Shown here: positions 34,901 through 46,265 of the stretch, one piece after another
Numbering within the stretch: position 1 is the first letter of the stretch
How the letters are laid out: each line of letters starts with the position of its first letter
Assembly: GCA_944548615.1 (NCBI GenBank)
Contig: OX155957.1
Span: forward strand, 1,056,275 to 1,120,274
Reading direction: 5' to 3'
Length of the DNA: 64,000 nucleotides
Source: Micropterix aruncella
Lineage: Eukaryota; Arthropoda; Insecta; Lepidoptera; Micropterigidae
Program-made: the position numbers and the translations under genes
The notes under the pieces: model-generated
Database searches by the model: none
What the model was told of the DNA's origin: nothing
Seen by the model: the letters and a program-made list of their open reading frames with translations, nothing else

Positions 34901-35589
34901 ACATCCTGTCTTTCCGCTTTAAATATCCGCTCCTGGGTACTAAGGTACACCGGGTGGTCCTTCAAGCTAGTAAACTCACACGGATCTCACGCAAATTCAT
35001 AAACCGCCTAGAGTGCTCTTCTGATTAGCGAGACCAGACCTCTAGACACCCGCATCATAAACCATAAACGCGTATAATAATCCCCACGGTCCATCATCCC
35101 AGGGATGATCACCCCAGGATCAATGAAAGCTCAGGAGAAATCAGATTCTTCGTCCCTGAGGAGCTTACAGAAGAAACTTATATGGGTTTGGGAGGTTTGG
35201 TCGTTGAAAGAAAAGCGCCTGAAAGTAAACCCAAAATAAACTAAAATCACTAGTGACTGGTGATTTCAGATATCGTAAAAAAATCTGTAATATTAATAAA
35301 AATATCAACAGACAACAGAAATTAAGGAAGAAGAAAATATGATATTTATTCTAAAACAAAACCTCTGTGTTTTGCGAACACGTGAAAATTCGTCGATGGA
35401 CGTCGAGGATAAAGGATCATAATAGTTTGCTAGTATGTACTTTCTAGGTGTGATGAATGTGGAGTGGTTTAAGTCGACTGGACTTTCTCGTTCTGATGAA
35501 TATTCAACTGTAGGAATACGACGTAGGAGTACGATGTAGAATATAGACTGATTGATTAATATTGTCAATCCGACAACTATGTAGAGCTA
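34901..35589. other. Unassigned sequence
   Basis: Short open frames only (up to 87 codons), with no known motif. Confidence 0.3.
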
Positions 35590-36055
35590 TCGACTACAAC
35601 CGGCGAACCCGTCACCTCAGGACGTTTTAACGATATTGTTCGTTCTGTCTCCCGTGAGGTGAGCGCAGAAAACTTAGGACAAAAATAGTCCACCGTCTCA
35701 AGTTCCGCCACATACCCGTAAGAAGCCAACGCCTAACCGCGAGATAGCCAGGTAAGCCGCGACTCTCGCGCCCTTACCTTAGTTACAACCAGATACAGTC
35801 TCCCGACTGATTACGGGTTCGAGTTCGCTTGCGCGATCCGCTCCCTTATGAAGCGGTGATTCGGTGTCAATCGAATGTATCGCTGACCACGGCATCCATT
35901 GTCCACGGCATCGTTCTCCAGTGTTGACGGGTAGCGTAGCTAGACAGGGGACTGTGTTGTCTCTAAGTGTCTACGCTTACCCCAGGTTAAAGAACGATCA
36001 CATATCGATATAACCTTCTTAGGTGACGAGTTCGCTCGTTCTAGATTCGACTTCG
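35590..36055. repeat. Family A fold-back, GTCGAC-type ends outward
   Basis: Arms of about 120 bp (35590-35712 and 35930-36055) start from the same family A end (CGACTACAACCGGCGAACCC at left, inverse at right). Between them is the middle of family A through CGAATGTATCGCTGACCACGG. Both ends show the opposite terminus from the fold-back at 14054. Confidence 0.8.
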
Positions 36056-36660
36056 AAAGTGTCTGATTGTAAATCCGACTGTCGACTGAATTCGGATTCA
36101 ATATCTTCTTTGCGCTTAGAATCTTCAGAACTTTCTTGACTTTTTTCCAATTTTCATTAGCGTAGAGCAATGACGGTCACAAGCCTGTATAAAGCTTTTA
36201 CAAAATCGATCACGTCTGTAAATACTGGTCTAAACATCTTTAACCTAAGTAATCTGTGGCATATTTACACAGCTTTAAGTAAATATAATCACGTCACGAG
36301 TTTCGCTAATGTACTTTTACACTTGCTTACATTACCTAAAGGAGACAAGAAAGGTCGCTTCGAGTTAAGTATTGTGTCGGGCAAATTCTGTGAATACGCG
36401 AGGGTAGATTTTGCTCAATAACAAAATAAATACAGGTACGTTTTAAATTTATAGCATTTTCCAATAAGGGTGGGTCGATATTGACATTCTGTGCAATAAA
36501 ACAATCTATGTGATAGGTATTAACGAAATTATTTTTTTGTTGGAAGGCCCACGTATGTCATTATGTATGAAATATGACATCGTTCTAATGTCGCCTGCGG
36601 CTTCGTAAGATGGCACGGATTCGAGAACTCCAACTTTCAATGACTTTGTCGCATAGAATG
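36056..36660. other. Unassigned sequence
   Basis: An 83-codon frame at 36170-36421 has no recognisable motif. No repeat seen. Confidence 0.3.
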
Positions 36661-36964
36661 CCGCATAGCACGAATAGTGCTATATTGTACCGAAGATAAG
36701 ATTTATCAATTTCTGGACCTATGTGTGCCATCTACACATTGCGTTTCTTAGGAAAAATATATCTGCTAAATCGTAGTACGGCATTGAGTAATGACATTAC
36801 TCAATAAATCAATAGTTTAATGTATAGTGATATTACTCAATGCCGTACTACGATTTGGCAGGTATATTTTTCCTAAGAAACGCAATGCGTAGATGGCACA
36901 TATAGGACCAGAAATTGATTAATCTTATCTTCGGTACAATATAGCACTATTCGTGTTATGGCGG
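36661..36964. repeat. Large palindrome, arms about 133 bp
   Basis: 36661-36793 and 36832-36964 are about 95% reverse-complementary (CACGAATAGTGCTATATTGT near the tips; AATCGTAGTACGGCATTGAG near the centre), with a 38-base spacer. It is not family A. Probably a fold-back or MITE; no target duplication recognised. Confidence 0.85.
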
Positions 36965-37897
36965 CGCGCTTAAGAGGCCGTGTACGAAATCGATGTGGGC
37001 CGTGATACTTCTATAATCAATGGTATAATATAACTATAGGTAGGTAGGATTTTCGGAGCCAAAGAGATACGTCCACCCTTTGGAAGCGCTCGGCGGGGAC
37101 TAGCTGACTTGAGGCGTGAATCGTATCATAGGCGAGTATCATAACGCGAGAATTAGATTGTTTTAAAAGACTTTATTGCCAATTTTAATTAATGTTTTGC
37201 ATTTTTTTTGAGGAAATGGATTGATATTGAACTAAAGTTTATTTCTGTTGTTTTTATTTTATGAACGAGAGTTCTAAAAGGCCAAAATCAAAACCATTTC
37301 TTCGCCCATTTTCTAAAAAAATTGACAAAGTTAAATGTTTTTTTTATCAACAATTTTATATGAAAGTAGTAAAAAGTGATTCACTCATTATATAGAGGAC
37401 TTTCACAAAAATACATTGTAATTTTTATACCGTTTAGATGTCAAAACGATTCGTAAATATGTTATATTCTAAACCTCTTACAGAAAAAAATCACAAACAG
37501 TCGCCGGTTTAAGGTCAATTAATCAAAATTCTATAATAATTTTTAAAAAAGTAGCTCACTCATTAGATAATAATATAAATGGTCTTTTATGTTGTGCAAT
37601 AAAACTTATAGAAATACAGTATTTTAACCTTAAATTCACGTCTGCAAAATTACGTAAATTCACGAAATGCGCAAAATTTCGTGTACGGCTTCTTAAGACT
37701 GCGCTCTAAATGCATACGCTATCCTATCACGAAATAAAAATAAAATATATTTTCGAGTCACAGCTCTTATTATTTTAATATTATTTGCCTAAAGATGTCA
37801 ATTTTTAATTTAGATTACAGGTTAGTTACAATACGTACTTTAATCTATCTAATAAACGATAGATATCTAATATATCTAATAAATAATAGATAGATAA
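36965..37897. other. Unassigned AT-rich sequence
   Basis: No ORF above 60 codons, no shared repeat. Confidence 0.3.
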
Positions 37898-38160
37898 CAT
37901 GCTTTCTCTCCGTATTATTTCTGGGATGTAATCAGTCTATTTAAAATGCCATAGATGGTACTAATAATTGAATGTTATTGCTGTTATTATTGTATAAATT
38001 ATTGGCTTTTTATAATCAATCAGTCTTTTATATATTTTTTTAAAATGTTGTTATAAATTGCCATTGGTTTCCCTTGACAATGCTATCAGCGCCACTTGTA
38101 TTTCGCCGTTGTAGTTGGGTTGCCAAAACTTACTATGGCTTTGAGCAATCCAATAGACAA
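37898..38160 (+). repeat. Family F repeat, uninterrupted copy
   Basis: Continuous match to 10037-10137 plus 12494-12660, reading AAATTATTGGCTTTTTATAATC where the other copy holds a 2.36-kb transposon. Confidence 0.8.
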
Positions 38161-38897
38161 ATCTAGAGATTAACGCTACAAATACTTAAATAAAATATAT
38201 ATTTTTAAAAAGATTACCTCATTTTTATGTTTCGAATGTCAACGAGTACCTACTGTTACTGTCAATTTTTGACAGAAATTTAAGACAGTCTTTTATCAGT
38301 AGGGTTTCTGTAGTCAATATCTATCGCTAGATTATAATTTTATTCTTACTTAGTTTAGTTTTTAGTTTGTAATAAAATGTGTAAAAATATTATAAAAAAT
38401 ACTTTCTTCTTATAGAAATAATTTGGGAATTACATCAGCCTGTATAATCAAACCTATTGAGCCCGATGTTTGAGAACCCTATTTGACGCACTTCGGAATA
38501 AAATATGCCACGTGTATTCACATCTGCGAAAAGGTTGTCTGGAATACACGCAAGTAACTCATCCGAAACCGAGTACAATTGACAGCTTAGAGTTACGACA
38601 ATACTCTTTAGGAGGACGAATATAGCAATCGACATAAATTGGCAGTTAATGGTATTTATTTCCTCTCTAGAAAACATAACAAAATCACAGAATCGGATTT
38701 GGACCCAAACAGTATTACGGTGACGATTGATGGTAAAATAAGCAAACATTTTGTTAATATTGGGATGATGCAGTTGGCGAATAATAGCGGAAACGGAATT
38801 TCCGAAGTTAGTATATTTCGTATCTCGCTAACTGTAAATACCTCTTCCATCTGAAAAAAATGCAACATTCAATATCACTCTACACGTGACGTCATTA
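38161..38897. other. Unassigned sequence with opposed short ORFs
   Basis: Minus-strand frame 38435-38749 (104 codons, starts MFAYFTINRHRN) and plus-strand frame 38639-38854 (71 codons) overlap. Neither resembles a family I know. Sequence complexity is ordinary. Confidence 0.25.
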
Positions 38898-38913
38898 GTA
38901 CAATACAATACAA

Positions 38914-39685
38914 TAGTGATGGGTGTGATCACGAATAGCAATAACAATAACGTGTGATATTTGCAATCACGAAGAACGCGTTACGAGAATTTGAAAGAAC
39001 ATGCTATTTGAATCACGGATACGAACAGCACCGCGTTGCCATCACTCGGCGCCGCTACGACGCGACCGATCACGCGTGATTATATGATCAGTGATTGGCC
39101 GTTCTCACTGATCGCCGTCGAACGACCGCGCGGCGCGCCACTGAACGATGATGGGTGAGCGCCTAATTGAACCGTTCATTTGGTTTCGTTCATTCTCGAT
39201 GTGATCGGCGATCAGTGGATCAGTGATTTGCCGTTCGTTCTGGGCGAACGCCCGCGCCGGCTGGACGATGACTGATGAGTGGCGCGTTCATTTCGTACGT
39301 AACGTGAATTTGGACACTGTTGTCGCATGAATTTGGACACTGTTATCGCTCGTGTCGTAATCGTTCGTGTAAATGAGTTTGCTCATGATTTGTTAAAGCA
39401 ATAAAATAACATTATTTCAGAAAGACGAACTCGGCTTAGCACCAAAAGAGCAAGAGAGATAATCTTTCTGAACGCTAATTCTTCTAATTACTAATAAATA
39501 TTAAGCAAATATAATGCGCGTTTCTGTTATCAGTTATCACATTGACGAAACTTTGTTACTTAACGTTTCACAGTACATTTCAGTACAATCACGAAAATCA
39601 CGAATAGCAGTTATTATCACGCGTGAAAAAATACCAGTAACGTGATCGTTGCGTGATTTAAAATTGAGAATCACGCCCATCACTA
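38914..39685. mobile_element. hAT-like non-autonomous element
   Basis: Tips TAGTGATGGG and CCCATCACTA, flanked by an exact 8-bp duplication CAATACAA (38906-38913, 39686-39693). Both the tips and the 8-bp duplication are hallmarks of hAT transposons. The 772-bp interior has GC-rich subpalindromes (GATCACGCGTGATTATATGATC) and no ORF. It sits in the TACAAT tail of a family E retroposon. Confidence 0.85.
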
Positions 39686-39960
39686 CAATACAATACAATC
39701 AACTACTCCAGTAGATAGGCATTCCTACACTTGGATGCGTCACAAAATTAAATGCTAAAAATTTCATTATTATAAACATAACTATCGTGATAGTTGTCAT
39801 GGCTGTAATATTATATTCAATATTACCTACATACAAATAATCAAAATATGCTAATGTGATGAGTCAGGGAGAATAATATATTAAAATAGAAATGCAAATT
39901 CTATGTAGAATAATCAAAAAATACATATTTTATTGCCAATCCAGCAATATGCCTTCGTAT
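39686..39960 (-). repeat. Family E retroposon 3' fragment, tail split by the hAT-like element
   Basis: TACAATACAATACAAT tail (also at 38898-38913), then TAGGCATTCCTACACTTGGA and TATCGTGATAGTTGTCATGG, ending near CCAGCAATATGCC. Matches 22905 and 62625. Confidence 0.7.
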
Positions 39961-40374
39961 TTAAAAAAAAATGAATTTAATTATATGAAAATTAGAATGT
40001 CAGCTATCATAATACCATTATGTTTAAAACTTTACGCATTTCATTAGTCGGTCTGGATCCCGCATCCTGAATGCCCTATTAACCGTAGTTTATTTAGAAT
40101 CCACATATTTTACCTACAGACATCCCACCCACAAACTGTAAATACTACTAGGCCAGAAGGAAAACAGAAGAGCGTGTAGTGTAGGTCGTTAAAGGTTTGT
40201 CTGGACCTTTCTCAACCATACAGTTGAATCAAGATTTGCTCCCCGGCCTCCCCGACAACTTGAGTTTTTAGTGGCCGAAGAAGCACGAAGTGGAATCACA
40301 GCCACTGAAGGCATGTGTGAAAGTGATGAGCTGACCGTCTGTAGGGAGCTAGTGGGCATATTAGGGAGTTAATG
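39961..40374. other. Unassigned sequence
   Basis: No recognised feature. The last 40 bases lead into family A. Confidence 0.3.
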
Positions 40375-41222
40375 GGCCCATGATGGGTTGGCCACGAAGA
40401 CCCATGTGTTCAGGGTCGGTCACACTCACGGGTCAACACCCATCCGACGGCCTCCACGCACGGGGTGCGAACCTGGGTAGGACTCTGGCCTTGGTCAGTT
40501 TCCCCTGGGAATCAAACCTCTGGCGCTCCTGGACGGTCTGCGCACCGTGCGGCGCAAGCCAATCGATTGTGCACTCTGACATCTTGCGGTGTCGACTACA
40601 ACGGGCGAGCCCGTCACCGCAGGACGTTTTAACGATTAGTCGTTCTATCGACCTGCAGTGAGCGTAGAAGACTTTGGACAATAACAATCCAACGTCTAGC
40701 TACGCCAGAACCCGTGAGAGTCCAACGCCTTACCGCGAGTTAGGTAGGAATAAACCCGGCGGGCTCGAGATACTCGCGCCCTCACTTCCAATTGTGACCA
40801 GATTTCTGCGGTCTCTCGATTGGTTCCGAGTTCGAGGTCGCTTGCGCGGTCCTCTCCCTTACGAAGCGGTGAAACCGAGTACACCGAATCTATCGCGGAC
40901 CAAGGCGTCCTTTGCCCGGCTCTGAACCGGGATCGGATGGCCAATGGTCATTTCAAGAGCAGTCGCCGTAAGGTACACAACCACCCCCGCTCTATAGGAA
41001 ACAATACAGTTCCCAGACTCCCCCGACTGTTAGTCGGAGAGCACAATCGATTGGCTTGCGCCGCTCGGTGCGCAGACCGTCCAGGAGCGCCAGAGGTTTG
41101 ATTCCCAGGGGAGACTGGCTGACCCAGTGTCCTACCCAGGTTCGCACCCCGTGCGTGGAGGCCGTCGGATGGGTGTTGACCCGTGAGTGTGACCGACCCT
41201 GAACACATGGGTCATCGTGGCC
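40375..41222 (-). repeat. Family A copy with inverted half-arm (fold-back, long loop)
   Basis: A nearly full copy on the minus strand (about 40590-41222) is preceded by an inverted partial arm (40375-40578) that pairs with 41015-41222. It differs from the perfect snap-back at 14054 by a much longer loop. GTCGACTACAACGGGCGAGC at about 40590 marks the other family end. Confidence 0.85.
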
Positions 41223-41310
41223 ACCTCATCATGGGCCCGTTAGCTCCCCCGTTAGGTCCCCCGCATAGCTCCCCCGCATAGGGCCCGTAAACTCCTCATC
41301 ATGGGCCCGT
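41223..41310. repeat. Short GC-rich direct repeats
   Basis: CTCATCATGGGCCCGT appears twice, with TAGCTCCCCCG-type units between. They resemble iterations of the family A end. Confidence 0.6.
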
Positions 41311-41815
41311 GTGCACTCTGACAGGTTAAGAGTTTCAAGGCGATAGGTGAGGGTAGCAAACCCCGCCCTCCGCCCGGGCAGTTATAACGACAGAAGGGTA
41401 GAACGCGCAGGGGGTGAAATAGGGTAAACCACCCCCCCGTACCGCCCCGAGAACCCATTTATTTATAATAAAAGGTATTTACAAAAGAAAATTTACAAAA
41501 ATAATACTAAATTTACCATATTCACAAAAGAAAAAAAAAAACAACAAATATCATAAATTTAGGGCCGGTAAGCGGGGTAGAGGACGCTCCAGAAACGATG
41601 ATGGTGGAGGCGCACGGTCCGTGGGCAGGTCTCGGAGCAGCCACGGGGGGGAGGAATCCCTGGATCCTGCAAAGAACGAAACGCCCCTCGGGGCGGTAAT
41701 GAGACGGACACAAAGACGGGCACTTCGGGCTGGAAGTAGCCGCCGAATCACGCCACCAAGGAAGAGGGTACCCCTGGGGGGTATCCCGAGGCCTCATGCT
41801 CTCCCAAGAAGCTAC

Positions 41816-42514
41816 TCAGTGCTCCACAAACTCGCCAAACGACTGGAAGCAGCTCCTACAACTGACCAGATCCGGGTACCAAATCGGAGAGCGCCCAACG
41901 CACGCGCCCACTGCATCCATCAATTTCTCCCGTGCAGCCGCTAGAATTGGGCAAGACCAAATTACGTGTTCCGCAGTTTGGCGACCATACCCACAGGCGC
42001 ACCGGGGGTCATCGGCAAGTCCAAAGTCAAATAGTTTGGCTCTGAACTCTCCGTGGCCCCCAACCAGCTGCGTGGTATGGTGGTCGAACCGCAGAAACGA
42101 ATTTGCCATCCGCACTGCGACGGACGAGAAAAAGCAATGGGTGAGGCGGCCCGTACCCCCAGCGTCCCATCTAGCCTGCCAGACACGCAAGGACTCCACC
42201 CGAATCAGGCGGGCAAACTCCCCAGCTCGGTGCGCCACCGGGTCGATCGACAGGCCATGGAGGACTACCGGCTCGCCCCGGCGGTACCGCGACAACGCTG
42301 CACGCTCCGGAATCTCCAAGTCAATCGGCAGAACGCCAGCGATGACGGGTAACGCAAGAGTGGACGTCGTTCTGTACGCCCCGGTCAGGGCCACGAGAGG
42401 GATGCGCTGTCCGCGCAGCAGCGCGACACGCGTCGCCTCAGGAACAGCAGACTCCGTCCAAGCGCGTGCGGCATAAGTCGCACGCGGGACGAAGACGCCC
42501 TTATAGATAGTCAT
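41816..42514 (-). pseudogene. R1-like ORF2, C-terminal domain with CCHC knuckle
   Basis: 232 codons after the frameshift: TIYKGVFVPRATYAARAW at the start; RCACGYGRQTAEHVIWSCP is the Cys-Cys-His-Cys knuckle typical of R1-clade ORF2 C-termini. It ends with SFGEFVEH. About 480 bp of 3' UTR follows. Confidence 0.82.
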
Positions 42515-43374
42515 GACCGCCGGAAACGAATTCCCCAGTCAGCCCGACTCACTCCGCGGAGCGCAAAGAATAGATCCCGGGATTTTTCGGCTGTAATCTT
42601 TGCGTGCGAAAGAAAGGAAAGGGAAGCAGTAAGCGTCACCCCCAGGTATCGAACGGAGGCCGGGAAGGATACAGGGCGACCGTTCATCCTGATGACAGGG
42701 TTCCGCTTAAGATGTCCCTTCAGGAGAAGCGCCTGAGTTTTCGTCGGAGAGAAGGTGAGTCTGTTTCGCTGACCCCATCCGAGGATCAGGTCCAGCGAGT
42801 CAGCCACCCTTCTCTCGACCTCTGCGCGACTCCTGCCGCCCACCAGGAGAAGAGCGTCGTCTGCATAAGCGCTGACGGTGTACCCCTCCGGGTAAGGTAG
42901 ACCGAGGAAATCATCAAAGAGAATGTTCCAAAGGCTAGGACCCAACACTGACCCCTGTGGAGAGCCCATAGTCGGGGTTTTGGTGACGCTGGTCGGGCCG
43001 TACCTCAGAGTGACAGATCTGTCTGAAAAATAGCTCCTCACTACTTTCAACAAATTGTTCGGGCACAGGCGGGCGCGAAGCTTGCATATAAGCATCGACC
43101 ACCACGCGTTGTCGAATGCACCGGAGATATCCAAAAATACGCCTACCACGTAGCGGCCGTCGTAGTTGCGGACCCAGTTCTTCGCAAACAGGATGGCGTC
43201 CTCCGTGCTTTTCCCTGGGGTAAAGCCAAACTGACGCTCGTTCTGGGGAGACAGAGTCCTCTCCAGCCGTTCGCGCACAAGCACTTCGAGCACCTTACCC
43301 ATTATGGGAAAGAGCGTGATGGGCCTGTACGCTTTCGGATCCGAGCGCGGCTTGTCGTTACCTTTGGGAATCAC
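42511..43374 (-). pseudogene. R1-like ORF2, reverse transcriptase domain
   Basis: Contains IPKGNDKPRSDPKAYRPITL, GVFLDISGAFDNAWW (motif A), MGSPQGSVLGPSLWN (motif B), VSAYADDALLLV (YADD catalytic box), LTFSPTKTQALLL and VRYLGVTL. All catalytic residues are present. The frame ends at 42511 and resumes in another frame at 42514, a one-base shift. Confidence 0.85.
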
Positions 43375-44385
43375 CCGCAGGAGGCCAGCCTTTCAGCATA
43401 ATGGGAAATGACCGTCCCTTATGCATTTCTGCATCAGGACAGTCACCTCCCATCTTGCGAATTCCCACACCCGCTTCACTATATCAGACGTAAAGTTGTC
43501 TATCCCCGGTGCCTTTCTGCGCGATAGCGACCCGATGATGGTGCCGACCTCGTCCGCTGTTACCTCTGACAGATCAGGTACGCGCGAGTCTACGGCAATA
43601 AGCCGCCGCAGCTGCGCGTGGTGGGGATCGTCATTGTCATTCCGATCCGATGGACACAAAGAACCGAGGAGAACTGAAAGAGTGCCTTCGGTGTCAAGCG
43701 GGGCGGAAGTACCCTCGACAATGCTAGAGAGGTAGTTCCCACCCCGCTTGGCACCTTTGTCGATGATGTTCTTCATGTCCCATGGGTTTGCATTCCCAAC
43801 TTCGCTAACCCATGTACGCCAGGAATCAGTCTTGGCACGCCTAATAGCGGCGTGGTAGACGCTCCGAGCCGATCTCAGGGACTCCCGAAGTACCTCTACA
43901 CGCTCAGGGGGAAGAAAACCCCTGCGGACTTCCCCCATGCGGCAGTACGCTTGCCGGAAGCACCTGCGAAGGTCGGATATTTCCGGAGACCACCACGGGG
44001 CCGTAAAGCCGCCGAAGGGCCTCCTCCGACCGAGGACCGACTCGCAGGCCGAGGCAACTGCCTCATGAAGTGCAACACTAAGTGCCTCGGCCGAATTGGA
44101 GTGAGGGGATGGGAACCGGGAGAGCCTCTCACAGAGGGACTCCCCAAAACGGTCCCAGTCCACATCCGAGGTGCGGTATGCCCATTCCGAGGGGGACGGG
44201 GGATTCACACGGCGGCCAATGTCGAAGGTCATTAGTCTATGGTCTGAGGAAGACGACGATTCGTGGACGGTCCAGTTCATCATCTCCCGGGCGAATCCAG
44301 GGGAGCACAGCGTCAAATCCACATTGCTGGACCCGCCGGGGCCACAGAAGATCCGGGGCTGCCCGGGGGAGTTGACAGCTTCCAG
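43375..44385 (-). pseudogene. R1-like ORF2, endonuclease end and linker
   Basis: Starts inside the APE-type endonuclease: PGGSSNVDLTLCSPGFAR, then SSSSSDHRLMTFDIG, whose SDH is the catalytic end of the nuclease. The linker toward the RT follows. The frame is closed at 43393-43395 by TGA where the sequence context (HFPLC-stop-KAGLLRVIPKG) points to a lost tryptophan codon. The next ORF continues in the same frame, so this one stop is the only break between the two. Confidence 0.82.
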
Positions 44386-44388
44386 ACT

Positions 44389-44832
44389 GTGCACTCTGAC
44401 CGTCGGGGGAGTCTGGAAGCTGTATTGTTTCCTATAGAGCGGGGGTGGTTGCGCACCTTATGGCGACTACTCTTGAAATGACCCTTAGCCATCCGATCCT
44501 GGGTAAGAGGTGGGCAAAGGACGCCATGGTCCGCGATAGATTCGGTATTCACCGTTTCACCGCTTCGTAAGGGAGAGGACCTCGAACTCGGAACCAATCG
44601 AGAGACCGGAGAAATCTGGTCACAATTGGAAGTAAGGGCGGGAGTGTCGGGCCCGCCAGGTTATCATTACTGGCTATCTCGCGGTAAGGCGTTGGTCTCT
44701 TACGGGTTGTGGCGTAGCTGGACGGCGGATTGTTTTTGTCCAAAGTCTTCTACGCTCACTCCAGGGAGATAGAACGACTAATCGTTAAAACTCCCTGTGG
44801 TGACGGGCTCGCCCGTTGTAGTCGACAACCCA
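44389..44832 (+). repeat. Family A, right part beyond the R1-like insertion
   Basis: GTGCACTCTGACCGTCGGGG through CTATAGAGCGGGGGTGG to TTGTAGTCGACAAC; matches 15690-16140 of the reference copy with a few small deletions. Confidence 0.85.
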
Positions 44833-44849
44833 AGTTGACCGTCTGTAGA

Positions 44850-45104
44850 TGTTGAGGTGGTTGAGTAGAAGACATCTGCTGATATGCCTCTTCCACACTT
44901 GTTAAAGTATATGGAATCTTTTGTGGGACATCTGAGACCGGTGAGGATCACTAACAAGTCAACGCCCTCTCTTACAATAAACACGATATGAAAATCAGAG
45001 GCCTTTCTGATACCTGTAGTGATAATTGGCGTGTCAGTATCTTCTTCAGCCTGAAAAACCTCAATGTTTTTGGCTTCAAATGTCACCCTAAGTAGTTGGA
45101 ACAT
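44850..45104 (-). pseudogene. Fragment of a DxDLL-type (PIN/XPG-like?) transposon protein
   Basis: Minus strand: MFQLLRVTFEAKNIEVFQA, EEDTDTPIITTGIRKASD, then FIVREGVDLLVILTGL. The EADTD...VxxEDxDLLVIL pattern recurs in repetitive invertebrate proteins and is nuclease-like. It is truncated into family A at 44832. Assignment by memory of pattern only. Confidence 0.45.
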
Positions 45105-45639
45105 CTTTTGTTTTTATCATTAGAGAAAAAAATATTGGCAAACATTAGGAGTGGTTGTTTTCTTAAATATCACGTCATTCTTAAATATAATGTGCCTGAG
45201 CTCGGCGATTACGTTCAGAGCTCTTCGTGCTCTTTTTATCAGGCTCTGTTGGGTAACCCTCTAAGCGTGTGAAAAGGGTGAAATTCTGTTGTATGGAAAA
45301 TCGAAACCGCTAAAGCTACTGACATCAAAATTAATATTTAGGCTCTTCATAACAAATGAAAAATAAAGAAATTCACATTTTCTTCAAAATCAACCCTTGG
45401 GGGGTAATTTAAGGGATAACAATTTGTATGGAAACTCGAAATTTTGCACAGGGCTTTATTTGATAGTGTAAGTAAGCACCTAGAAGTGTTTTTGGAAATT
45501 CCACCTCTAAGGGGGTAAAAAAATACGAGATGAAAATTTGTATGAAAAGACGTCATATAGGTACTGGTATTTGTTCTCTCGGTTAATTATATTAAATAAA
45601 AATTACGTGTTTCGGGATTTTTGGAAATTCCAGAGCAAG
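45105..45639. other. Unassigned sequence
   Basis: Contains GGAAATTCCACCTCTAAGGG and AACCCTTGGGGGGTAATTTA, phrases that look like parts of an interspersed repeat, but no second copy occurs in the window. Confidence 0.3.
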
Positions 45640-45644
45640 CAAAT

Positions 45645-45872
45645 AGTCAGAGTGCACAACCGATTGGCATCGCCAAACGGTGCGCAAACCATCCAGTAGC
45701 GCCGGGATGCAATCCCACCAGGAGAAACCGGCCCACCAGCCATGAGGCCCGAGAGGCGAGAGTCTTACCCGGGGTAGCTTTCTGCACGTGGAGGCTTCTG
45801 AATAGGAGCTGAATCGTGAGTTGAGACGATCCAAGAACAAAATGGATCTTATGGACCAAGCTGCATGAAGCC
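45645..45872 (-). repeat. Family A fragment, diverged
   Basis: GAGTGCACAACCGATTGGCA, GGTGCGCAAACCATCCAG, GTGGAGGCTTCTGAATAGGA. Extends past the reference landmarks into the same tail as 60920-60990 (CCAAGCTGCATGAAGCC), so these two copies form a subfamily. Confidence 0.7.
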
Positions 45873-45889
45873 ATTCGCTACCCAATCCA

Positions 45890-46070
45890 GTATATACAGA
45901 GAGTGCATAGTAAATATAGATATACTGGTAAAGAGAGCCATGCAGGAAATGTCTGGAGCTACTCCGTGTAGAAGTCAGACACAGCACATCTGTTTTTTTA
46001 AATATTAATTGGACTTCTGTTGAATTACCCCACATTACAAGGCCGTATTGTAAATGTGTATATAAATAGC
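45890..46070 (-). pseudogene. CR1/Jockey-like LINE ORF2 fragment
   Basis: Minus strand: YTHLQYGLVMWGNSTE, then IFKKTDVLCLTSTR after decay. The YGLxxWGNSTE motif marks the region after the RT domain. Frameshifted. Confidence 0.65.
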
Positions 46071-46265
46071 GATAATGAGTGGAAAAGCGAGTCTACAGTG
46101 TTTTTTTACGCGTTTTTACTAAGGTTCTTGCAATGAAACAGTATCACATACATTGATAAGAATAGTATCTTTAGTAGTCCAGTAAAATTAATATCTTACA
46201 CTCGTATAAAGAAGGGATATTAAAAAATGGAAATTCATTAAAAATTTTTTTTGCTAACAATTACT

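Larger units (their letters stand above)
41323..44388 (-). mobile_element. R1-like LINE, 5'-truncated, inserted in a family A repeat
   Basis: 3.07 kb with a 12-bp target duplication GTGCACTCTGAC (41311-41322, 44389-44400). It lacks ORF1 and most of the endonuclease. There is no poly(A) tail; the 3' end reads CGCCTTGAAACTCTTAACCT. Coding parts are listed separately. Confidence 0.88.

Noticed and set aside
38435..38854. Overlapping ORFs of 104 and 71 codons as a host gene
   Set aside because: No motif, opposed strands, no splice or promoter context strong enough.
41621..42900. Plus-strand ORFs up to 226 codons, and 42511-42514 as a natural ORF boundary
   Set aside because: Shadows of the R1-like C-terminus; the boundary is a one-base frame change, not two genes.
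43421..44481. Several plus-strand ORFs of 72-127 codons
   Set aside because: Antisense shadows of the GC-rich R1-like ORF2.
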